Made by a program: the position numbers and the translations under genes
Shown here: positions 37,245 to 46,005 of the stretch, piece after piece
Layout: every line of letters begins with the position of its first letter
Position numbering within the stretch: position 1 is the first letter of the stretch
The notes under the pieces: model-generated
Told to the model about the DNA's origin: nothing
Databases searched by the model: none
What the model saw: only the letters and a program-made list of their open reading frames with translations
Source: Bradyrhizobium sp. CB1650
GTDB lineage: Bacteria > Pseudomonadota > Alphaproteobacteria > Rhizobiales > Xanthobacteraceae
Reading direction: 5' to 3'
DNA length: 64,000 bases
Assembly (NCBI RefSeq): GCF_029761915.1
Contig: NZ_CP121695.1
Coordinates: 3,625,501-3,689,500, forward strand

Positions 37245-39488
37245 ATGTCCGGTATCGTTCTCTCTGCGTCGGTTCGCCAGAACCTGCTCTCCCTCCAGTC
37301 CACCGCCGACCTCCTCGCCACCACCCAGTCCCGTCTGTCGACCGGCAAGAAGGTGAACACGGCGCTCGACAACCCCACCAACTTCTTCACTGCCCAGTCG
37401 CTCGACAACCGCGCCAGCGACATCAACAACCTGCTCGATGGCATCGCCAACGGCGTGCAGGTGCTGCAGGCCGCCAACACCGGCATCACCTCGCTGCAGA
37501 AGCTGCTGGACAGCGCCAAGTCGATCGCCAACCAGGCGCTGCAGACCACGGTCGGTTATTCCACCAAGTCGAACGTCTCGACCACGATCGCGGGCGCGAC
37601 CGCGTCCGACCTGCGCGGCACCACGACCTACACCAGCACGACCGCGCTCTCCAACGTGCTGTTCTCCGGCGCTGCCGGCGGCGCGACCGTTGCGACCGGA
37701 ACGACGACGCTCGGCGGTACTTCGGCTGCGCTGACCGGCTCGGCTGCAGTGGCTGGCGACGGTACGACAGCCTTCAGCGGCACCTTGAAGCTGGCCGGTA
37801 CCGCCGGCGCGACGACCATCGCCGCCAACGGCGCTCCCACCGATGGCGAAACGCTGACCGTCGATGGACACACGATCACTTTCAAGGCCGCGGACGTTCC
37901 GACCGGGGCGAATATCCCGTCGGGATCCGGCACCGTCGGCAATGTCCTCACGGACGGTAACGGTAACTCAACCGTCTATCTTGGCGCTACGGCTGCGACG
38001 GGTACTGCGCAGGACCTGCTGAATGCCATCGACATTGCCAGCGGAGCTCAGACGGTAACGATCGCCAGTGGCACCGCTACCCTGAGCGCCGGCGCAACTG
38101 CTAACAGCATCGCCGGCGGCAAGGTCACCCTGAACACGGGTACCGGCGCTGACCTCAGCATCACCGGCCGGTCCGACCTTCTGAAGGCCCTCGGTCTGAC
38201 GGGCGCGGCGGGCAGCGGCAAGGTCACCGTCACCCAGGCGCGTTCGACCGCTTCGACCACGCTCGGAACCCTGATTCAGGACGGATCGACGCTGAACGTG
38301 GACGGCAAGACGATCACGTTCTCGAACGCGAAGACGCCCACCACAGTCGCAACGGGTTCCACCCAGGTCGGCAATTTGGTCACGGATGGAAACGGCAACT
38401 CGACCGTTTACCTTCAGGCCGGCAACATCAACGACGTTCTGAATGCCATCGATCTCGCGACCGGTGTGCAGACCGTCAAGACGGCGGGTGCTTCCGGTGC
38501 TCTGCAGACGACTGCAGGCGCGAAGAACTCGTCGATCGTGGCCGGCGCGCTCAACCTCTCGACCGGTGCGAACGCGGATGTGTCGATCACAGGTTCGGGC
38601 AACGCATTGTCCGCGCTCGGCCTGACCGGCTCCACCGGCACCGGCACTGCCTTCACGGCGAGCCGCGCCGCATCGGCCGGCGGTGTCTCGGGCAAGACCT
38701 TGACCTTCTCCTCCTTCAACGGCGGCACGGCGGTCAACGTCACCTTCGGCGACGGCACCGGCGGCACGGTCAAGACGCTCGATCAGCTCAACACGCAGCT
38801 TCAGGCCAACAACCTGACGGCCACGATCGACGCCAACGGCCTGCTCACGGTCTCGGCGACCAACGACTTCGCGTCCTCGACGATCGGGTCGGCCATCGCT
38901 GGTGGCACGATCGGTGGCACGATCACGACCTCATTGACCTGGACGAACGCGACGACGCCGACTGTTGACCCCGTTGCCCAGGCGACCCGTTCCAACCTGG
39001 TCGCCCAGTACAACAACATCATGTCGCAGATCGACACGACCTCGGTCGACTCGTCCTTCAACGGCGTGAACCTCTTGAACGGCGATCAGCTCAAGCTGGT
39101 GTTCGACGAGACCGGCAAATCGAGCCTGAACATCACCGGCGTGACCTTCAACTCGAAGGGGCTGGGTTTGGCTGGCCTGGTGCAGGGTGTCGATTTCATC
39201 GACAACTCCGCGACCAACAGGGTGCTGGCCAAGCTGAACGCAGCCTCGAGCACGCTGCGGTCGGAAGCCTCGACGCTCGGTTCGAACCTCTCGGTGGTGC
39301 AGGTGCGTCAGGACTTCAACAAGAACCTGATCAACGTGCTCCAGACCGGCTCGTCCAACCTGACGCTGGCCGACACCAACGAGGAAGCGGCGAACAGCCA
39401 GGCGCTGTCGACCCGCCAGTCGATCGCGGTCTCCGCGCTCTCGCTGGCCAACCAGTCGCAGCAGAGCGTGCTCCAGTTGCTCCGCTAG
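37245..39488 (+). CDS. fliC2: Flagellin, paralogue 2
   Basis: 747 aa, the same length as fliC1. The N-terminal 445 residues differ from fliC1 at only two or three positions. From about residue 446 there are clustered differences (GSGNALSALG versus GTKNALSALG, ASAGGVSG versus SAASGGISG, PTVDPVAQ versus APVADAVAQ), then near-identity again at the C-terminus. This mosaic pattern fits gene conversion after tandem duplication. It has its own conserved leader and terminator and is presumably a co-assembled filament subunit. Confidence 0.95.
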   Translation: MSGIVLSASVRQNLLSLQSTADLLATTQSRLSTGKKVNTALDNPTNFFTAQSLDNRASDINNLLDGIANGVQVLQAANTGITSLQKLLDSAKSIANQALQTTVGYSTKSNVSTTIAGATASDLRGTTTYTSTTALSNVLFSGAAGGATVATGTTTLGGTSAALTGSAAVAGDGTTAFSGTLKLAGTAGATTIAANGAPTDGETLTVDGHTITFKAADVPTGANIPSGSGTVGNVLTDGNGNSTVYLGATAATGTAQDLLNAIDIASGAQTVTIASGTATLSAGATANSIAGGKVTLNTGTGADLSITGRSDLLKALGLTGAAGSGKVTVTQARSTASTTLGTLIQDGSTLNVDGKTITFSNAKTPTTVATGSTQVGNLVTDGNGNSTVYLQAGNINDVLNAIDLATGVQTVKTAGASGALQTTAGAKNSSIVAGALNLSTGANADVSITGSGNALSALGLTGSTGTGTAFTASRAASAGGVSGKTLTFSSFNGGTAVNVTFGDGTGGTVKTLDQLNTQLQANNLTATIDANGLLTVSATNDFASSTIGSAIAGGTIGGTITTSLTWTNATTPTVDPVAQATRSNLVAQYNNIMSQIDTTSVDSSFNGVNLLNGDQLKLVFDETGKSSLNITGVTFNSKGLGLAGLVQGVDFIDNSATNRVLAKLNAASSTLRSEASTLGSNLSVVQVRQDFNKNLINVLQTGSSNLTLADTNEEAANSQALSTRQSIAVSALSLANQSQQSVLQLLR

Positions 39489-39517
39489 TAACCAGCGGAA
39501 ATCACAAGACAAAAGAG

Positions 39518-39548
39518 AGCGGCGGGGCTTCGGCCTCGCCGCTTTTTT
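39518..39548 (+). terminator. Rho-independent terminator of fliC2
   Basis: An 11-bp stem AGCGGCGGGGC / GCCTCGCCGCT (one G-T pair), TTCG loop and a T run. It is clearly related to the fliC1 terminator, so the duplication included the 3' flank. Confidence 0.88.
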
Positions 39549-39597
39549 GTTGCCGTGAGGACCTCGCAGATTCTGCGTCCTGCGGTGGGGCAGGGCG

Positions 39598-39636
39598 CTA
39601 ACCCGGCATTAACCCTATCCCTTAAGTCGTCGTTAA
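39598..39636 (+). promoter_or_regulatory. Two CtrA boxes upstream of fliC3
   Basis: Box 1, CTAA-N7-TTAA, is at 39598-39612 (one mismatch). Box 2, TTAAGTCGTCGTTAA followed by CC, is at 39622-39636 and is a perfect full site. The ATG is at 39732. A weak GG-N10-GC candidate (TGGACCAAAGCCCGC, 39665-39679) lies downstream. Confidence 0.55.
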
Positions 39637-39731
39637 CCATACTTTAAAGGACAGCCTCTAGAACTGGACCAAAGCCCGCTTTCCAGATCGGCGAGCCCGA
39701 TTCGTATCCGGTTCAAAAGGAAGACCCGCCA

Positions 39732-41972
39732 ATGTCCAACATCGTTCTCTCGGCGTCCGTTCGCCAGAACCTGTTGTCGCTGCAATCGACGGCCGACCTG
39801 CTGGCCACGACGCAGCAGCGCCTGGCAACCGGCAAGAAGGTCAATACGGCGCTGGACAACCCGACCAACTTCTTCACCGCGCAGGGGCTGGACAACCGGG
39901 CGAGCGACATCAGCAATCTGCTCGACGGCATCAACAACGGTGTGCAGGTGCTGCAGGCAGCCAACACCGGCATCACCTCGCTGCAGAAGCTGATCGACAG
40001 CGCGAAGTCGATTGCGAACCAGGCGCTGCAGACGACGGTCGGCTACTCGACCAAGTCGAACATCTCGACCACGATTCCCGGTGCGACGCCGGCGGATCTG
40101 CGCGGCACCACGAGCTATACGAACGCATCGGCGACCGGCAATGTCGTCACCAACGGTACCGCTGGTGGTACGACTCCGATCACCACGGCGACCACGCTGG
40201 GAGGCATTTCGCAATCCCTGACGGGTAACGCCGCTCCCGACGGCGCCGGCACTGCTGCAAGCCTTGCTGCGAACCTCACTCTTCTCGGCACGCCAAGCGC
40301 AAGCACCATTGCGGCGAACGGTGCGCCGTCGGACGGCGATGTGCTGATCGTCGACGGCAAGACCATCACGTTCAGGGCCGGCCCGCCGCCGGCGGTGGCC
40401 AACGTTCCGGCCGGCTCCGGTAAGAACAACAACGTTGTCACCGACGGCAATGGCAACTCGACCGTTTACCTCGGTACAAGCACCGTCCCGGCCGCAAAGG
40501 TCCAGGACGTGATGGATGCGATCGACCTCGCGAGCGGTGTGCAAAGCGCGACAATTGCGGGCGGCACCGCGACACTGTCGAGTTCGTCGGGCACGAACGC
40601 CTCCATCGCCGGCGGTCAGCTCACCCTCACCACCGGCACGGGTGCCGACCTCAGCATCACCGGCAAGGCCGACTTCCTGAAGGCGCTCGGCCTGACCACC
40701 GCGACTGGCTCCGGCAATGTCAGTGTTACCAAGGCGCGTTTGACGACCTCAGCGACGCTCGGCACGCTCGTTCAGGACGGCTCGACGCTGAACGTGGACG
40801 GCAAGACAATCACGTTCAAGAACGCGGCCGTCCCTGCGGCCGCTCCTTCGGGTTCCACCAAGATCGGCAACATCGTGACGGACAGCGGCGGCAATTCCGT
40901 CGTCTACCTCCAGGGCGGAAATATCCAGGATACGCTCAACGCAATCGACCTTGCGACCGGTGCCGGCACCATCAGTGCGGGCGCCGTGGTGGCAGCGAGC
41001 GGCTCGTCCCTTTCGTCGGTCGTCAACGGCGCTCTCAAAATCAGCACCGGCACCGGCGCGGATCTGTCGATCACCGGAACAGGCAACGCGCTGTCCACGT
41101 TCGGGCTGACCGGTTCGACCGGCACCGGCACTGCCTTCACCGCGGGTCGTGCACCGGGAGCTGGCAGCATTTCGGGCAAGACTTTGACCTTCACCTCCTT
41201 CAACGGAGGCACGCCGGTCAACGTCACCTTCGGCGACGGCACCAACGGCACGGTCAAGACGCTCGATCAGCTCAACTCTCAGCTCCAGGCGAACCATCTG
41301 ACGGCGACGATCGACGCCAATGGCGTGCTCACGATCACCACCGTCAACGAGTACGCCTCCTCGACGCTCGGCTCCGTAACCGCCGGCGGCGTGGTTGGCG
41401 GCACGATCACGGGCGTGGTCGCCTTCACCACCGCGCAGCCGCCGATCCAGGATCCGGTTGCGCAGACCGCGCGCTCGAATCTGGTCAACCAGTTCAACAA
41501 CATCCTGGCGCAGATCGATACGACGTCGCAGGACGCGTCCTTCAACGGCGTCAACCTGCTCAATGGCGATACGCTGAAGCTCATCTTCAACGAAACGGGC
41601 AGTTCGACGCTCAGCATCAACGGCGTAGTCTTCAACGCGGCTGGCCTGGGTCTCAGCAACCTCGTCAACGGGGTCGACTTCATCGACAACGGCGCTACCA
41701 ACAGGGTGCTCGCGAGTCTCAACGCGGCCTCGAGCACGCTGCGCTCGGAAGGCTCCGCGCTCGGCTCGAACCTCTCGATCGTGCAGGTGCGCCAGGACTT
41801 CTCCAAGAACCTGATCAACGTGCTGCAGACCGGCTCGTCCAACCTGACGCTCGCCGACACCAACGAGGAGGCCGCGAACAGCCAGGCGCTTTCGACCCGG
41901 CAGTCGATCGCAGTGTCCGCGTTGTCGCTGGCCAACCAGTCGCAGCAGAGCGTGCTGCAGCTCCTGCGCTAA
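39732..41972 (+). CDS. fliC3: Flagellin, paralogue 3
   Basis: 746 aa. The D0/D1 ends are conserved with fliC1/2 (VLSASVRQNLLSLQSTADLL, NLTLADTNEEAANSQALSTR). The middle is clearly diverged, although it keeps the same two-module layout. The upstream region lacks the TTGTTAG-N7-GACGCACC block and instead has CtrA boxes, so this paralogue may be expressed differently from the other two. Confidence 0.95.
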   Translation: MSNIVLSASVRQNLLSLQSTADLLATTQQRLATGKKVNTALDNPTNFFTAQGLDNRASDISNLLDGINNGVQVLQAANTGITSLQKLIDSAKSIANQALQTTVGYSTKSNISTTIPGATPADLRGTTSYTNASATGNVVTNGTAGGTTPITTATTLGGISQSLTGNAAPDGAGTAASLAANLTLLGTPSASTIAANGAPSDGDVLIVDGKTITFRAGPPPAVANVPAGSGKNNNVVTDGNGNSTVYLGTSTVPAAKVQDVMDAIDLASGVQSATIAGGTATLSSSSGTNASIAGGQLTLTTGTGADLSITGKADFLKALGLTTATGSGNVSVTKARLTTSATLGTLVQDGSTLNVDGKTITFKNAAVPAAAPSGSTKIGNIVTDSGGNSVVYLQGGNIQDTLNAIDLATGAGTISAGAVVAASGSSLSSVVNGALKISTGTGADLSITGTGNALSTFGLTGSTGTGTAFTAGRAPGAGSISGKTLTFTSFNGGTPVNVTFGDGTNGTVKTLDQLNSQLQANHLTATIDANGVLTITTVNEYASSTLGSVTAGGVVGGTITGVVAFTTAQPPIQDPVAQTARSNLVNQFNNILAQIDTTSQDASFNGVNLLNGDTLKLIFNETGSSTLSINGVVFNAAGLGLSNLVNGVDFIDNGATNRVLASLNAASSTLRSEGSALGSNLSIVQVRQDFSKNLINVLQTGSSNLTLADTNEEAANSQALSTRQSIAVSALSLANQSQQSVLQLLR

Positions 41973-42003
41973 GCGCGGCGCTGAGGCCGCAACGAATGGA
42001 AGA

Positions 42004-42033
42004 GCGGCGAGGCAGATGCCTCGCCGTTCTTTT
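42004..42033 (+). terminator. Rho-independent terminator of fliC3
   Basis: Stem CGGCGAGGC / GCCTCGCCG with an AGAT loop, followed by TTCTTTT. Confidence 0.85.
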
Positions 42034-42262
42034 GATCGAGATTCATAACGCGCGATTAGCCGAAATCGGCGCATGATGGATGCAAGCGTTTACAGTGCAC
42101 GCACGCGTGTTTAGCCTCGAGGCGAAGAAGATTCCGCGACCCGTAATTGTCCGGAGTCCGTCCGCATTCTCGCGTAAGCAAATCTTAAGCGGTGCTGCCT
42201 AGGGTTGGGAAAGAAATCCTTAAGCTCCTTCAACGGGCTAGGTAAACTCCAAGGTGTGATTG

Positions 42263-42631
42263 ATGTCGAATTCTGCTGCCTCGGCTTACGCGCGCGTTGC
42301 AACGACCACCGCATCTCCTCGCGACATCGAGGCGCAGACCCTGCTCAAGGCCGCGAACAAGCTGCAGGACGCGGTCAACAGCGCCGATCCGCTCAGCGAG
42401 CAGACCATGCAGGCGTTGATGTTCAACCGCAAACTCTGGACGATCTTCCTCAGCGAAGCGATGCGCGAAAACAATCCGCAGCCGCTCGACGTCCGGCAGA
42501 AGATCGCCAACATCAGCGTATTCGTGCTGAGCCAGACCGCTGCGCTGCAGATGAGCCCGCAGTTCGATCACTTCCGTCCGCTGATCGAGATCAACAGGAA
42601 TATCGCTGCCGGACTGTCCGGCCGTCCCTGA
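42263..42631 (+). CDS. flaF: FlaF, flagellin biosynthesis regulator
   Basis: 122 aa from ATG 42263; a TTG one codon upstream is an alternative. It shows the FlaF blocks AYARVATTTASPRDIEAQTL, ALMFNRKLWTIF and DVRQKIANISVFVLSQTA. FlaF promotes flagellin synthesis and opposes FlbT in Caulobacter; a flagellin chaperone role is proposed. It lies 290 bp downstream of fliC3, after the terminator, so it must have its own promoter. AAGG precedes the start. Confidence 0.92.
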   Translation: MSNSAASAYARVATTTASPRDIEAQTLLKAANKLQDAVNSADPLSEQTMQALMFNRKLWTIFLSEAMRENNPQPLDVRQKIANISVFVLSQTAALQMSPQFDHFRPLIEINRNIAAGLSGRP

Positions 42632-42693
42632 TGGCCAACATCATGAGCATCGTGTCGACCGCCGTCTCGCAAGCCAGGCTCGACACCTGAGCG

Positions 42694-43053
42694 TCAGGCG
42701 CTGAGATCGGTATTGAGCGGACGCGAGGACTCGGACTTCAGATCCAGTGCATGGAAATAGGCGCGCCGGCGCAGCATCGCCTCGTCGGGAAACTGGTTGA
42801 CCACCGCATCGGTCTTGTCGTTGACGACCTGGAAGACGAAGGACGCGGCCGCCTGATCGAATACGACCTGGCGCGAGATGTTCTCGCTATTCTGCAAATC
42901 GTTGCGCACGGCCGCGCTGGTATCGCTCGCGGCCACCGTCTGGCTGACGGGCAAATCGGTCTGCACGGCGTCGTTCGCCGCCGCATTCGACGTCGTTACG
43001 ATTGGCGCGGGGGCCGGTATCCCCACCGGCCTGATGCTGAAATCTGTACTCAT
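42694..43053 (-). CDS. FlaG-like flagellar protein
   Basis: 119 aa from ATG 43053 (MSTDFSIRPVGIPAPAPIVT), with GGAGG upstream. The last 45 residues, FDQAAASFVFQVVNDKTDAVV then NQFPDEAMLRRRAYFHAL (residues about 75-115), resemble the FlaG motif of a beta pair with 'D-T-G/D-x-V-x-Q-x-P-x-E-x-x'. FlaG proteins affect filament length and flagellin export. It is convergent with flaF, 62 bp between the stops. Confidence 0.65.
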   Translation of the reverse strand: MSTDFSIRPVGIPAPAPIVTTSNAAANDAVQTDLPVSQTVAASDTSAAVRNDLQNSENISRQVVFDQAAASFVFQVVNDKTDAVVNQFPDEAMLRRRAYFHALDLKSESSRPLNTDLSA

Positions 43054-43152
43054 GGCAGCCTCCTGGTTGCCCGGTCTTGAGTCAAATCCCAACCCCTCTA
43101 ATCGCGCAACCATGAAACATCAGGATTGAAGGTCGGGTTAGGAAACGTAGCT

Positions 43153-43184
43153 AACCACGCGGCGACATCGCCGCGCGGTTTTTC
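43153..43184. terminator. Hairpin between flgN-like and FlaG-like genes
   Basis: Stem AACCACGCGGCG / CGCCGCGCGGTT (one mismatch-type pair), ACAT loop. The T run is on the plus-strand side; the plus strand has no gene end nearby, so the hairpin may act as a bidirectional or processing structure. Confidence 0.4.
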
Positions 43185-43213
43185 GTAAAATTGCGGGTAG
43201 TCTTCGCGTGCGC

Positions 43214-43711
43214 TCAGAGCGAGCGACTGACCGCGAGCGGGGTGATGTGGCGCGGGCCGGGAGCTGCGCGGCGTCCCGCAGCGGTATAGGTGTTCGGCAC
43301 GTTGCGCTTCTGGATCTCGGCATTGACGCCGCGCACCACGCTCTCGCTCACCGCATGCGCGGTCGCGAGCACGGTGAGATTGACCTGGAGCATCGCGCGG
43401 AACGCATCATGGTGGCGGTGCAGCGTCGAGAGCAGTTCCGGCGCGGATTTCGCGAGCTGGGCCTGGTTCGCCTTGAGCTGGCCGACGGCCCCGACATAGC
43501 GTCGCGACAGCTCCTGCTTGGTGCTCTCGAATGCCATCGCCTCGCGTAAGCGGCCGGCCCGCACGAGCTCGGTCTCGCGCTCGACCAATCCGAGCAGCGC
43601 GTTCATCGCGTCCATCAGATCCTCGGCGAGCTTGCGCGCTTCGGCGTTGCCGGGCATGGCGGCCGGGCGCGGAGCGGACATAGGCCGACGTGATGCGTTG
43701 AAGTGGTTCAT
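43214..43711 (-). CDS. flgN: FlgN-like flagellar chaperone
   Basis: 165 aa, helical. The FlgN-type pattern is AEDLMDAMNALLGLVERETE, then LVRAGRLREAMAFESTKQEL and a long helix with LLSTLHRHHDAFRAML. FlgN chaperones escort FlgK and FlgL to the export gate. It starts 11 bp after the flgJ stop, in the operon flgI-flgJ-flgN. The Arg-rich C-terminus (about 30 residues) is likely disordered. Confidence 0.7.
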   Translation of the reverse strand: MNHFNASRRPMSAPRPAAMPGNAEARKLAEDLMDAMNALLGLVERETELVRAGRLREAMAFESTKQELSRRYVGAVGQLKANQAQLAKSAPELLSTLHRHHDAFRAMLQVNLTVLATAHAVSESVVRGVNAEIQKRNVPNTYTAAGRRAAPGPRHITPLAVSRSL

Positions 43712-43722
43712 GTCGTTTGACC

Positions 43723-44088
43723 TTATGCCGTGCGGACGGTTTTCGCCTGCTGCAGAATGAGGGTGCGATAGACTTCGCTGGCCACGCCGACGCCGCCGGC
43801 ATTGGCGAAATTCTTGGAGTACTGCTCGGTCAGCATCGAGCGCCAGACGCCGGTGCCCGTCGTGTTGCCGAACGGGCCTTCGCCCTTCAGGCCCGAGGTC
43901 ATCTGCGAGAACATCGCGTTGAGGAACATGCCCTCGAAATCGGTCGCGGTCTTCTGCGCCTTGGCCTGTTGCTGCGGCGAGACCTTTTGCAGCGCGGCGG
44001 CGAGCTCGAAATCCGGTCGGCCGTTGCGGCTCTGCACGGCGAAGGCCGAGTTCACGACATGCGCGGTGTTGATCATGCCCGTCTGCAT
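43723..44088 (-). CDS. flgJ: Rod-binding protein FlgJ N-domain type (CheL)
   Basis: 121 aa from ATG 44088, which overlaps the flgI stop (TGATG). It has only the rod-binding domain (ATDFEGMFLNAMFSQMTSGL, GVWRSMLTEQYSKNFA) and lacks the muramidase half of enteric FlgJ, as usual in alphaproteobacteria where it is called CheL. It caps the growing rod. An open frame continuing to 45264 is a shadow of flgI. Confidence 0.88.
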   Translation of the reverse strand: MQTGMINTAHVVNSAFAVQSRNGRPDFELAAALQKVSPQQQAKAQKTATDFEGMFLNAMFSQMTSGLKGEGPFGNTTGTGVWRSMLTEQYSKNFANAGGVGVASEVYRTLILQQAKTVRTA

Positions 44089-45212
44089 CACATCACCTCG
44101 ATGTCGGCCTCGATCGCGCCCGCGGCCTTGATCGCCTGCAGGATGCTGATGAGGTCGCGCGGGCCGATGCCGAGGCCGTTGAGGCCGTCGACGAGCTGCT
44201 GGAGCGAGACGCCGTCCTTCACGACGGCAAACTTCTTGCCGTCCTCGGTGACCCCGACGCTGGTGCGCGGCGTGACCACGGTGCGGCCCCGCGACAGCGG
44301 GTTGGGCTGGCTGACCTGCGGGCTCTCGGAGATCGTGACGGTGAGGTTGCCCTGCGCGACCGCCACGGTGGCGACGCGGACGTCGCGGCCCATCACGATG
44401 ATGCCGCTTCGCTCGTCGATGATGATCTTGGCGGCGAGGTCGGGATCGACCTGGAGCTGCTCGATCTCGGTGAGGAAGGCGACCACGTTGCCCTTGAACT
44501 CCGGCGGGATCGAAAGCTGCACCGTGGAAGGATCGAGCGGCTCGGCGGTCTTGACGCCGAGATAGTCGTTGATCGCCGCTGCGATGCGCTTGGCGGTGGT
44601 GAAGTCGGCGTTGCGCAGCGCCAGGCGCACGTTCGGCAACCGATTGAGCGCGAACTCGATCTCGCGCTCGATGATGGCGCCGTTGGCGATGCGGCCCACC
44701 GTCGGCACGCCGCGGACGATTTTCGCCGCTTCGCCCTCGGCCTGGAAGCCGGAGATCGCGAGCGAACCCTGGGCCACCGCGTAGACGTTGCCGTCGGCGC
44801 CGAGCAGGGGGGTGACGAGCAGGGTGCCACCCTGGAGGTTCTTGGCGTCCCCGAGCGCCGACACCGTGACGTCCATGCGCGTGCCCTGCGTGGCGAAGGC
44901 CGGCAGATTGCCGGTCACCATCACGGCGGCGACGTTGCCGGTGCGGATGGTGGCGCCACGGATGTTGACGCCCATGCGCTCGAGCATGGCTTGCAGCGAC
45001 TGCTTGGTGAAGGGGATGTTGTTCAGCGTGTCGCCGGTGCCGTTGAGACCGACGACGAGGCCGTAGCCGATGAGCTGGTTCTGCCGCACGCCTTCGATAT
45101 TGGCGAGGTCCTTGATGCGCGAGGTCGCACCCGCCGACGTGACCGACAACGCCAGCGCTGATAGCGCGGCGCAGGCCAGTCCCAGAATCCTCACCCAACG
45201 AACGCCTGGCAT
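44088..45212 (-). CDS. flgI: Flagellar P-ring protein FlgI
   Basis: 374 aa from ATG 45212 (MPGVRWVRILGLACAALSAL), with a Sec signal peptide ending near SAGA. An in-frame ATG at 45236 is also possible. Typical P-ring blocks are RIKDLANIEGVRQNQLIGYG, GTGDTLNNIPFTKQSL and the C-terminal LQQLVDGLNGLGIGPRDLIS. It forms the periplasmic bushing around the rod. First gene of flgI-flgJ-flgN, behind a sigma-54 promoter. Confidence 0.95.
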   Translation of the reverse strand: MPGVRWVRILGLACAALSALALSVTSAGATSRIKDLANIEGVRQNQLIGYGLVVGLNGTGDTLNNIPFTKQSLQAMLERMGVNIRGATIRTGNVAAVMVTGNLPAFATQGTRMDVTVSALGDAKNLQGGTLLVTPLLGADGNVYAVAQGSLAISGFQAEGEAAKIVRGVPTVGRIANGAIIEREIEFALNRLPNVRLALRNADFTTAKRIAAAINDYLGVKTAEPLDPSTVQLSIPPEFKGNVVAFLTEIEQLQVDPDLAAKIIIDERSGIIVMGRDVRVATVAVAQGNLTVTISESPQVSQPNPLSRGRTVVTPRTSVGVTEDGKKFAVVKDGVSLQQLVDGLNGLGIGPRDLISILQAIKAAGAIEADIEVM

Positions 45213-45289
45213 CCTCTGCTCCCCGAGGCTCCTCAAATCGAGGGACCTTCTGCGACACTCCCATGACGAGCTGGTCCGAACCTCTCCAT

Positions 45290-45304
45290 GCGAGCGCTGT
45301 GCCA
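45290..45304 (-). promoter_or_regulatory. Sigma-54 promoter of flgI
   Basis: On the minus strand TGGCACAGCGCTCGC has the full TGGCAC -24 element and a -12 TCGC with GG-N10-GC spacing, 77 bp upstream of the flgI ATG. Confidence 0.7.
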
Positions 45305-45422
45305 GCCTGGGGCGGAGGGGGCAGGCGATTGAATAGGTTGAGTAAATCTGTTTGGACCGGCGTCAGCCGGCGTTCGCCCTGAGGCGCGAAACTGCCGCCT
45401 GTCGGCAGATTTTGCCGGGCTG

Positions 45423-45437
45423 TTTACGCACCATTAA
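45423..45437 (+). promoter_or_regulatory. CtrA-like box upstream of fliX
   Basis: TTTACGCACCATTAA, followed by CC, is one mismatch from the CtrA full site, 45 bp upstream of the fliX ATG. In Caulobacter fliX is CtrA-controlled. Confidence 0.55.
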
Positions 45438-45482
45438 CCATAATCCGGCGAAGCTGGCGCATCGATCACCCGGATTGCTTCG

Positions 45483-45896
45483 ATGCGCATCTACGGACCG
45501 AACGGCACCACGCTTGGAACGCCGGCCAGCCAGGCCAGGCGGACCAGCTCCGGCACCTTCGTGCTGCCCGACACCTCCTCGGCGCAGGAGACGCGTTCGG
45601 CGTCCGCGCCGAAGGCCGCCGCCAACATCGATGCGCTGCTCGCGCTGCAAGGCATCGAGGAGGATCCGGTCGAGCGGCGCAAGCGCTCGGTCGCGCGCGG
45701 CAAGACCGCGCTCGACGTGCTCGACGATCTCAAGATGGGCCTCCTGTCCGGCAACCTCAACGCTTCGACCGTGATGCGGCTGCGCGACGCAGCGGCGAAC
45801 CTGAAGTCGTCCTCCGGCGACCCAGGCCTTGATGCCGTGCTTTCCGAGATTGAGCTCCGCGTCGAGGTCGAGCTCGCCAAGGCCGGGCAGGGCTGA
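45483..45896 (+). CDS. fliX: FliX, flagellar assembly checkpoint regulator
   Basis: 137 aa. It has the FliX N-terminus MRIYGPNGTTLGTPA and the conserved C-terminal helices LLALQGIEEDPVERRKRSVA and ALDVLDDLKMGLL. In Caulobacter FliX couples completion of the basal body to the sigma-54 activator FlbD. That fits well with the sigma-54 promoters found here upstream of flgE and flgI. It is divergent from flgI. The flbD gene itself is not in this window. Confidence 0.9.
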   Translation: MRIYGPNGTTLGTPASQARRTSSGTFVLPDTSSAQETRSASAPKAAANIDALLALQGIEEDPVERRKRSVARGKTALDVLDDLKMGLLSGNLNASTVMRLRDAAANLKSSSGDPGLDAVLSEIELRVEVELAKAGQG

Positions 45897-46005
45897 GACT
45901 CGGGCTCCTTTCCTCGCTTCGAAGACTCTCTCTGCGTGTCGTTGCCCGGCCTGACGGTGTCATCTGTTGCTCCGGCGTCGTGTTCGGCAGTTTCATCGGA
46001 CTGCT

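Noticed and set aside
37115..37960. 281-aa plus-strand frame overlapping the start of fliC2
   Set aside because: It is another reading frame of the flagellin gene with low-complexity Arg/His-rich protein and no family features.
39665..39679. TGGACCAAAGCCCGC as a sigma-54 promoter of fliC3
   Set aside because: Spacing is right but both the -24 (TGGACC) and -12 (CCGC) elements are poor; kept only as a mention under the CtrA boxes.
44089..45264. Extension of the flgJ/cheL frame to 513 aa
   Set aside because: Shadow of flgI; the overlapping TGATG junction sets the real start at 44088.
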